A DNA stretch of 48,755 bases from Cupriavidus taiwanensis. GTDB taxonomy: Bacteria > Pseudomonadota > Gammaproteobacteria > Burkholderiales > Burkholderiaceae. A program made the position numbers and the translations under genes. Of this stretch, positions 44,028 through 48,755 are shown in pieces. The number at the start of each line of letters is the position of its first letter. Position 1 is the stretch's first letter. Below the pieces are notes generated by a model. The model did not search any database and was not told where the DNA came from. It worked only from the letters and a program-made list of their open reading frames with translations. The stretch covers positions 1,943,879 through 1,992,633 of the forward strand of contig NZ_LT977070.1 in NCBI RefSeq assembly GCF_900250075.1, written 5' to 3'.

Positions 44028-44321
44028 ATGTCCGGAACGTACACGCTAGTCGGCATCGCCCGTGCCAAGACCCACCGCCGCGACGCGCTGGTCTCCCAGC
44101 TCGCTGCGCTGCGCTCGCGCGGGCTGACCGAGCCCGGTTGCCTGGACTACCACGTCGGGCAGGATGCCGAGGACGCGCGGGTGTTCGTCATCTACATGGT
44201 CTGGGACTCCAAGCGCGCGCTCGAATCCCACCTGAACCGCCCCTATATGCGCGATTTCCACGCCGCGCGCGCGGACTTCGTCGAGGGCGATTTCAGCTTC
44301 CGCTGGCTCAACGCGGCCTGA
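44028..44321 (+). CDS. ABM-domain putative quinol monooxygenase
   Basis: 97 residues from ATG 44028. YTLVGIARAKTHRRDALVSQLAALRSRGLTEPGCLDYHVGQDAEDARVFVIYMVWDSKRALESHLNRPYMRDFHA matches the antibiotic-biosynthesis-monooxygenase (ABM, YgiN-like) ferredoxin-like fold: EPGCLDYxxxxD, then W-x-S-x-x-A-x-x-x-H. Members are cofactor-free monooxygenases or quinol-modifying proteins. The terminal EGDFSFRWLNAA is short and normal. There is no operon evidence; the next gene begins 121 bp later on the same strand. Confidence 0.85.
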   Translation: MSGTYTLVGIARAKTHRRDALVSQLAALRSRGLTEPGCLDYHVGQDAEDARVFVIYMVWDSKRALESHLNRPYMRDFHAARADFVEGDFSFRWLNAA

Positions 44322-44442
44322 GCGCGAGGCGCTATCCCGGTCACTTTCCGTTGCTCCGGCGCGCCTGCCGCCGCTTGTCATTCCCGCCGCACCGACCTAT
44401 CAATCAAGGTGACGCCCGCCCCGGGCGCGGCAGGAGTGCACC

Positions 44443-45444
44443 ATGGAGATCAGGGATGGATTTGCCGGCACCATCGGCCACACGCCGCTGATCCGCCTGG
44501 CCGGCCTGAGCGCCGACACCGGCTGCGACATCTACGGCAAGGCGGAATTCCTCAATCCCGGCGGCTCGGTCAAGGACCGCGCGGCGCTCTACATCATCCG
44601 CGACGCCGAGCGGCGCGGGCTGCTGAAGCCGGGCGGCACGGTGATCGAAGGCACGGCGGGCAATACCGGCATCGGCCTGGCGCACCTGTGCGCGGCGCGC
44701 GGCTACCGCTGCATCGTGGTGATCCCCGACACGCAATCGCCGGAAAAGATGGAGCGGCTGCGCATGCTGGGCGCCGAAGTGCGCGCGGTACCGGCCAAGC
44801 CGTACGCCGATCCCGACAACTACCAGAAGATCGCCGGCCGGCTCGCCGACGAAACCGAAAACGCGATCTGGGCCAACCAGTTCGACAACCTCGCCAACCG
44901 CCAGGCCCACTACGAGACCACCGGCCCGGAGATCTGGCACGCCACCACCGGCCATATCGACGCCTTCACCTGCGCCACCGGCACCGGCGGCTCGCTCGCG
45001 GGCATCGCGCGCTGCCTGAAGGAACACAAGCCGGGCGTGCGCATCGTGCTGGCCGACCCGCACGGCAGCGGCCTGTACCATTTCGTCAAGCACCGCGAGG
45101 TCAAGGCCGAAGGCAGCTCGATCACCGAAGGCATCGGTTCCAGCCGCGTCACCGCCAACCTGCAGGACACCCCCATCGACGATGCCGTGCGCATCGACGA
45201 CCAGACCTGCGTGGACATGGTCTACCGGCTGCTGCGCGAGGAAGGGCTGTTCGTGGGCGGTTCATCCGGCATCAATGTCGGCGCCGCGGTGGCGCTGGCG
45301 CACGAGATGGGGCCGGGGCACACCATCGTCACGCTGCTGTGCGACCGTGGCGACCTGTATATGGGACGGCTGTTCAATGAGGCGTGGCTGCAGGGCAAGG
45401 GGCTGCAGCCGATTCCGTTCCGCCGGGCCAGCCCTGCCGGATAA
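44443..45444 (+). CDS. Cysteine synthase-like PLP enzyme
   Basis: 333 residues, fold type II. The PLP lysine is Lys44 in NPGGSVKDRAALYIIRDAERRGLL; the phosphate loop TGTGGSLAGIARCLK and substrate loop EGTAGNTGIGLAHLCAARGY are intact. VPAKPYADPDNYQKIAGRLADETENAIWANQFDNLANRQAHYETTGPEIW belongs to the subgroup of longer CysK homologues (about 330-340 residues) that include cystathionine-like or cysteine desulfhydrase activities. C-terminus ends in IPFRRASPAG. It may make or degrade cysteine; the exact activity is not decided by sequence reading. It converges with prpR, 16 bp away. Confidence 0.88.
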   Translation: MEIRDGFAGTIGHTPLIRLAGLSADTGCDIYGKAEFLNPGGSVKDRAALYIIRDAERRGLLKPGGTVIEGTAGNTGIGLAHLCAARGYRCIVVIPDTQSPEKMERLRMLGAEVRAVPAKPYADPDNYQKIAGRLADETENAIWANQFDNLANRQAHYETTGPEIWHATTGHIDAFTCATGTGGSLAGIARCLKEHKPGVRIVLADPHGSGLYHFVKHREVKAEGSSITEGIGSSRVTANLQDTPIDDAVRIDDQTCVDMVYRLLREEGLFVGGSSGINVGAAVALAHEMGPGHTIVTLLCDRGDLYMGRLFNEAWLQGKGLQPIPFRRASPAG

Positions 45445-45460
45445 CGGGATAACGCCCGGG

Positions 45461-47434
45461 CTAGGCCGCCTTCAGCCGCCGCCACAGCGTGGTCGGGCTG
45501 ATGCCGAGGATATGGCAGGCGGCGGTCCGGTCGCCGCCGCACTCTTCCAGCACGCGCCGGATATGGTCGACCTCGCTGGATTGCTTGACGCGCGCCAGCG
45601 AGCGGCGCGCCCGCGCGGCCGGCGCCGCCGCTGCGGCTTCGGCTGCGGGCGCGGGCGCCGTGGCCAGCGCGGCCTCGCCGAACAGCTCGGGCGCGGCAGC
45701 CTGCAGTTCGCGCTGCAGGGCCTCGCCCTCGAGCCGGCGGCCGGCCACCAGCACCGCAATGCGCTCGGTCACGTTTTCCAGTTCGCGGATATTGCCGGGC
45801 CAGCGGTAGCGCGCCAGCCGCGCGCGCGCCGCGGCAGGCAGGCGCTGCGGGCGCTCCAGGCCCAGCCGGTCCTGCGCGCGGCGGTACAGCAGTTCGGCCA
45901 GTTCGGGCAGGTCTTCGGCGCGCTCGCGCAGCGGCGGCATGGCAATGCGCAGGATGTTAAGGCGGTAATACAGGTCTTGCCGGAAGCTGCCGTCGCGCAC
46001 CATCGCGGCGAGGTCGCGATGGGTGGCGGCGATCACGCGCACGTTCACCGGCACCGCGTCGAGCCCGCCGATCGGCAGCACCTGCTTTTCCTGCAGCACG
46101 CGCAGCAGGCGCGTCTGCAGCGCGGGCGGCATGTCGCCGACCTCGTCGAGAAACAGCGTGCCGTTGTGGGCCGACTCGAACAGGCCGGCCTTGCCGCCGC
46201 GGCGCGCGCCGGTGAAGGCGCCCTCTTCGTAGCCGAACAGCTCGCTTTCCAGCAGCGCCTCGGGGAAGGCGGCGCAGTTGACCGCGACGAACGGGAACGC
46301 GCGGCGCGGGCTGGCATCGTGCATGCCTTGCGCCAGCACCTCCTTGCCGGTGCCGCTCTCGCCGCCGATCAGCACGGTGGAGTCCACCACGGCGTAGCGT
46401 CGCGCCAGTTCGCGCAGCGCCGTCATCGCGGCCGAGGTGCCGGCCAGGTCGTCCAGGCTGTAGCGCACCGCTGCCGGCCGCGCACGGCTGCGCGAGCGCA
46501 GGTTGCGGTCGACGCGCTGGATCGCGCTGGCGTCCTGGATGGTCAGCACCGCGCCGGTGGTGCCGGCCTCGGAAAGGATGGGAATGCGGTTGACCACCAC
46601 CATCTTGTCGCCGAGCTTGTGGATCGCCTCGAGCTCCTTGTCGCCGCTCTGCATCACGCCCTCCAGCGCCAGGCTGGGCGCCAGCGTCTGCAGCTTGCGC
46701 CCGACCGCGGCGGCGGCCGAGGTGCCGAGGAAGCGTTCCATCGCCGGGTTGAACGACTGGATCCGCCCCTGCGCGTCGACCGCCGCGACGCCCTCGTTCA
46801 GGTGCGCCAGGATGGTGTTGACGTAGTCGCGGCGGGTGGCCTCGATGCGGCGCAGGCGCGCCGCCTCGATCGCGTCTTCCAGTGCCATGCGCACCGAGTT
46901 GCCCGAGTACAGGAACACGCCGGTCAGGCCATAGCGGTCGGCCAGGTCGGTCACCAGGCCGGGGCCCACCACCACCTGGATGCCCTCCTGCTTCAGCGCC
47001 TTCACGCGCGCCACCGCGTCGTCCTCGGTCAGGTAGGTGTAGGCCGGCACCGACAGCGAGAACGCGCGCACGAATTCATCGACCTCGGCATAGGTTGCCG
47101 CGTGCGTGACCAGCGCCACCCGTGGCGAGATCCGCCGCGCCGTGGCCAGTGCGCTCATCACGTCGAAGCCCGTGACCTTGACCAGCACCACCGGCACGTC
47201 CACATGCTGGCGCAGGTAGGCGCCGTTGGAGCCGCCGGCGACGACCACGTCGAGCCGGCCCTCGCGCGCCTCGCGCGACACCGCGCTGGCGGCGGCCTCG
47301 AAACCCTTGCCGACGATGCGGAATTCGGCGCGGTCGGCATAGGCCGGGATCAGGTCGGCGAAGGCGCGCGCGAGGCGGCTGATGCCGATCGCCCAGATGC
47401 GCGGGCGGCCTTGCGCGGAAACGGGAGGAGCCAT
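45461..47434 (-). CDS. prpR: Sigma-54-dependent activator of propionate catabolism
   Basis: 657 residues. N-terminal PrpR sensor domain (about residues 1-190; [34 protein letters not shown] and [50 protein letters not shown]), then a PAS-like region ([26 protein letters not shown]), then AAA+ with Walker A in GGESGTGKE, the sigma-54 contact loop GAFTGA in [16 protein letters not shown], Walker [11 protein letters not shown], and a Fis-type HTH ([30 protein letters not shown]). PrpR is known to sense 2-methylcitrate and activate prpBC from sigma-54 promoters. It is divergent from prpB, with a promoter of that type in between. Confidence 0.95.
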   Translation of the reverse strand: MAPPVSAQGRPRIWAIGISRLARAFADLIPAYADRAEFRIVGKGFEAAASAVSREAREGRLDVVVAGGSNGAYLRQHVDVPVVLVKVTGFDVMSALATARRISPRVALVTHAATYAEVDEFVRAFSLSVPAYTYLTEDDAVARVKALKQEGIQVVVGPGLVTDLADRYGLTGVFLYSGNSVRMALEDAIEAARLRRIEATRRDYVNTILAHLNEGVAAVDAQGRIQSFNPAMERFLGTSAAAAVGRKLQTLAPSLALEGVMQSGDKELEAIHKLGDKMVVVNRIPILSEAGTTGAVLTIQDASAIQRVDRNLRSRSRARPAAVRYSLDDLAGTSAAMTALRELARRYAVVDSTVLIGGESGTGKEVLAQGMHDASPRRAFPFVAVNCAAFPEALLESELFGYEEGAFTGARRGGKAGLFESAHNGTLFLDEVGDMPPALQTRLLRVLQEKQVLPIGGLDAVPVNVRVIAATHRDLAAMVRDGSFRQDLYYRLNILRIAMPPLRERAEDLPELAELLYRRAQDRLGLERPQRLPAAARARLARYRWPGNIRELENVTERIAVLVAGRRLEGEALQRELQAAAPELFGEAALATAPAPAAEAAAAAPAARARRSLARVKQSSEVDHIRRVLEECGGDRTAACHILGISPTTLWRRLKAA

Positions 47435-47515
47435 GATGCGGTGCGGAAGGAAAGTGGGATGAAAGGCGGGATGATCAGGCGTACAGTGCTGTCACATTGT
47501 CCGCCACGATGCCCG

Positions 47516-47535
47516 GGATTTCAACTCTGAATTCC
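47516..47535 (+). promoter_or_regulatory. Candidate PrpR upstream activating site
   Basis: Inverted repeat GGATTTCA-ACTC-TGAATTCC (7 of 8 bases paired), 130-149 bp upstream of the sigma-54 -24 element. A second GGATTTCA half-site lies at 47551-47558. An enhancer-like palindrome at this distance is what a sigma-54 activator needs. Binding by PrpR is inferred from position. Confidence 0.55.
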
Positions 47536-47664
47536 AAAAACACAGGTCGTGGATTTCAAATGTGCGGAAAACCCGGCACGGAACCCGCGGCGGCGCCTGT
47601 CGCCCTGCCCGCCAGCCCAGCGCTGGCAAGGGATTCCGGGTTTTCCGGCTGCTTTCGCCGAGCC

Positions 47665-47680
47665 TGGCACACCCCTTGCA
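47665..47680 (+). promoter_or_regulatory. Sigma-54 promoter of prpB
   Basis: TGGCAC-ACCCC-TTGCA, an exact match to the -24/-12 consensus (TGGCAC-N5-TTGC), with GG at 47666-47667 and GC at 47678-47679. It lies 36 bp upstream of the prpB start codon, so transcription would begin around 47690. It fits control by the divergent sigma-54 activator. Confidence 0.9.
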
Positions 47681-47715
47681 GTATTCGGCTTGTCCTGTTC
47701 ACCAACGCATACGCC

Positions 47716-48624
47716 ATGACCTACTCCGCTTCCGACCTCGCGCGCTCCGCTGGCGCCCGTTTCCGCCAGGCGCTTGCCGACGAACATCCGCTGCAGGTGG
47801 TCGGCGCCATCAACGCCAACCACGCGCTGCTGGCCAAGCGCGCCGGCTACCGGGCCATCTACCTGTCGGGCGGCGGCGTGGCGGCCGGCTCGCTGGGCCT
47901 GCCGGACCTGGGCATCTCGAACCTGGACGACGTGCTCACCGATATCCGCCGCATCACCGACGTGTGCGACACGCCGCTGCTGGTCGATGTCGACACCGGC
48001 TTCGGCGCCTCGGCCTTCAACGTGGCCCGTACCACCAAGTCGCTGATCAAGTTCGGCGCCGCGGCCATGCATATCGAGGACCAGGTCGGCGCCAAGCGCT
48101 GCGGCCACCGTCCCAACAAGGAAATCGTCACCCAGGGCGAAATGGTCGACCGCATCAAGGCCGCCGTCGACGCCCGCACCGACGAGAACTTCGTCATCAT
48201 GGCCCGCACCGATGCGCTGGCCGTGGAAGGCCTGGACAGCGCCATCGAGCGCGCCGTGGCCTGCGCCGAAGCCGGCGCCGACGCCATCTTCCCGGAAGCC
48301 ATGACCGACCTCGGCATGTATCGCAAGTTCGTCGACGCGGTGAAGGTGCCGGTACTGGCCAACATCACCGAGTTCGGCGCCACGCCGCTGTTCACCACCG
48401 AAGAACTGGGCGGTGCCGGCGTGTCGATGGTGCTGTACCCGCTGTCGGCCTTCCGCGCCATGAACAAGGCGGCGGAAAACGTCTACGCGGCGATCCGCCG
48501 CGACGGCACGCAGAAGAACGTGGTCGATACCATGCAGACCCGTGCCGAGCTCTACGAGAGCATCGGCTACCATGACTTCGAGCAGAAGCTCGACGCCCTG
48601 TTCGCGCAAGGCAAGGGCAAGTAA
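47716..48624 (+). CDS. prpB: 2-methylisocitrate lyase
   Basis: 302 residues from ATG 47716. Isocitrate-lyase/PEP-mutase superfamily TIM barrel: [37 protein letters not shown], metal site [27 protein letters not shown] with the catalytic Cys of [25 protein letters not shown], and [14 protein letters not shown]. It cleaves 2-methylisocitrate to pyruvate and succinate in the last step of the methylcitrate cycle. First gene of prpBC, driven by the sigma-54 promoter. The normal length and the downstream prpC make the assignment firm. Confidence 0.97.
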   Translation: MTYSASDLARSAGARFRQALADEHPLQVVGAINANHALLAKRAGYRAIYLSGGGVAAGSLGLPDLGISNLDDVLTDIRRITDVCDTPLLVDVDTGFGASAFNVARTTKSLIKFGAAAMHIEDQVGAKRCGHRPNKEIVTQGEMVDRIKAAVDARTDENFVIMARTDALAVEGLDSAIERAVACAEAGADAIFPEAMTDLGMYRKFVDAVKVPVLANITEFGATPLFTTEELGGAGVSMVLYPLSAFRAMNKAAENVYAAIRRDGTQKNVVDTMQTRAELYESIGYHDFEQKLDALFAQGKGK

Positions 48625-48640
48625 GCAACCAGACGCAGGC

Positions 48641-48673
48641 GCGGCCGGGCCGGGGACATCCCCTCCCGGCCGC
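48641..48673 (+). other. Nested hairpin between prpB and prpC
   Basis: A 9-bp perfect outer stem GCGGCCGGG / CCCGGCCGC (48641-48649, 48665-48673) encloses a second one, GGGG-ACAT-CCCC. It begins 17 bp after the prpB stop and ends 49 bp before the prpC start. There is no U-tract, so it is more likely an RNA-processing or attenuation element than a full terminator. Confidence 0.5.
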
Positions 48674-48722
48674 TTGCACGACCAAGACAGGCAACACCAG
48701 GCATCACACCAAGGAGACCCAG

Positions 48723-48755
48723 ATGTCCGAAGCGCAACCGCTCGTCACTCCCAAG
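48723..48755 (+). CDS. prpC: 2-methylcitrate synthase, 5' end only
   Basis: Only the first 11 codons (MSEAQPLVTPK) are in the window, behind an AAGGAGA site 7 bases upstream. The position right after prpB on the same strand and the N-terminus MSEAQ-like match the expected 2-methylcitrate synthase, which condenses propionyl-CoA with oxaloacetate. The gene continues beyond the window, so the product cannot be confirmed here. Confidence 0.8.
   Translation, partial: MSEAQPLVTPK

Noticed and set aside
47497..47715. N-terminal extension of prpB to an upstream ATG at 47497.
   Set aside because: It would run across the sigma-54 promoter, and the residues have no resemblance to the enzyme family.

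Overview
The window is high-GC beta-proteobacterial chromosome, most like Cupriavidus (Burkholderiales). The reasons are the divergent prpR / prpB-prpC arrangement at the right end, the abundance of orphan 'Bug' solute-binding proteins, a Pha/Mrp antiporter with a fused A-B subunit, and the overall codon and GC style. No rRNA, tRNA or CRISPR array was seen. The assignment is by recognition, not by a search.

Left part (1-12.7 kb): a decayed ISNCY-type transposase fragment; a leftward tripartite efflux set (NodT-type outer-membrane lipoprotein, HlyD-type adaptor, DUF3302 membrane protein); two small exported proteins; a leftward response regulator / BvgS-like hybrid histidine kinase pair; a GT4 glycosyltransferase; a small basic protein; a SAM methyltransferase; a TorF-type porin; and a DUF72 protein. 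The DUF72 gene carries the Illumina P7 adapter tail plus poly(A) inside its reading frame, which is an assembly artefact.

Middle part (12.7-35.9 kb): a leftward, translationally coupled mrp/pha monovalent cation/H+ antiporter operon (AB-C-D-E-F-G); an amidase with a Bug binding protein; a PQQ- and haem c-dependent alcohol dehydrogenase; and an acyl-CoA catabolic group (crotonase, IclR regulator, thiolase, SDR dehydrogenase, enoyl-CoA hydratase, Bug protein). A MFS transporter, a small proline-rich hypothetical protein, purT, a YbdG-like MscS channel, and a Gdx/SugE exporter divergent from a LysR regulator follow.

Island (about 35.95-42.56 kb): a visibly AT-richer block of seven tightly packed rightward genes: Nudix hydrolase, sugar-nucleotidyltransferase, NAD-dependent epimerase, a DegT/StrS aminotransferase with its middle deleted, a stand-alone FabD-like acyltransferase, a PP2C-like phosphatase and a MATE exporter. 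It has its own palindrome-rich upstream region, and short repeats lie at both edges. It looks like a horizontally acquired pathway for an amino-sugar-like, possibly acylated, exported metabolite. I do not recognise it as a described cluster, and it is the best candidate here for something new.

Right part (42.6-48.8 kb): an HD-GYP protein, an ABM-type monooxygenase, a cysteine-synthase-like PLP enzyme, and the methylcitrate (propionate) locus. The latter has prpR leftward, prpB rightward behind a textbook sigma-54 promoter, and the first 11 codons of prpC at the window end.
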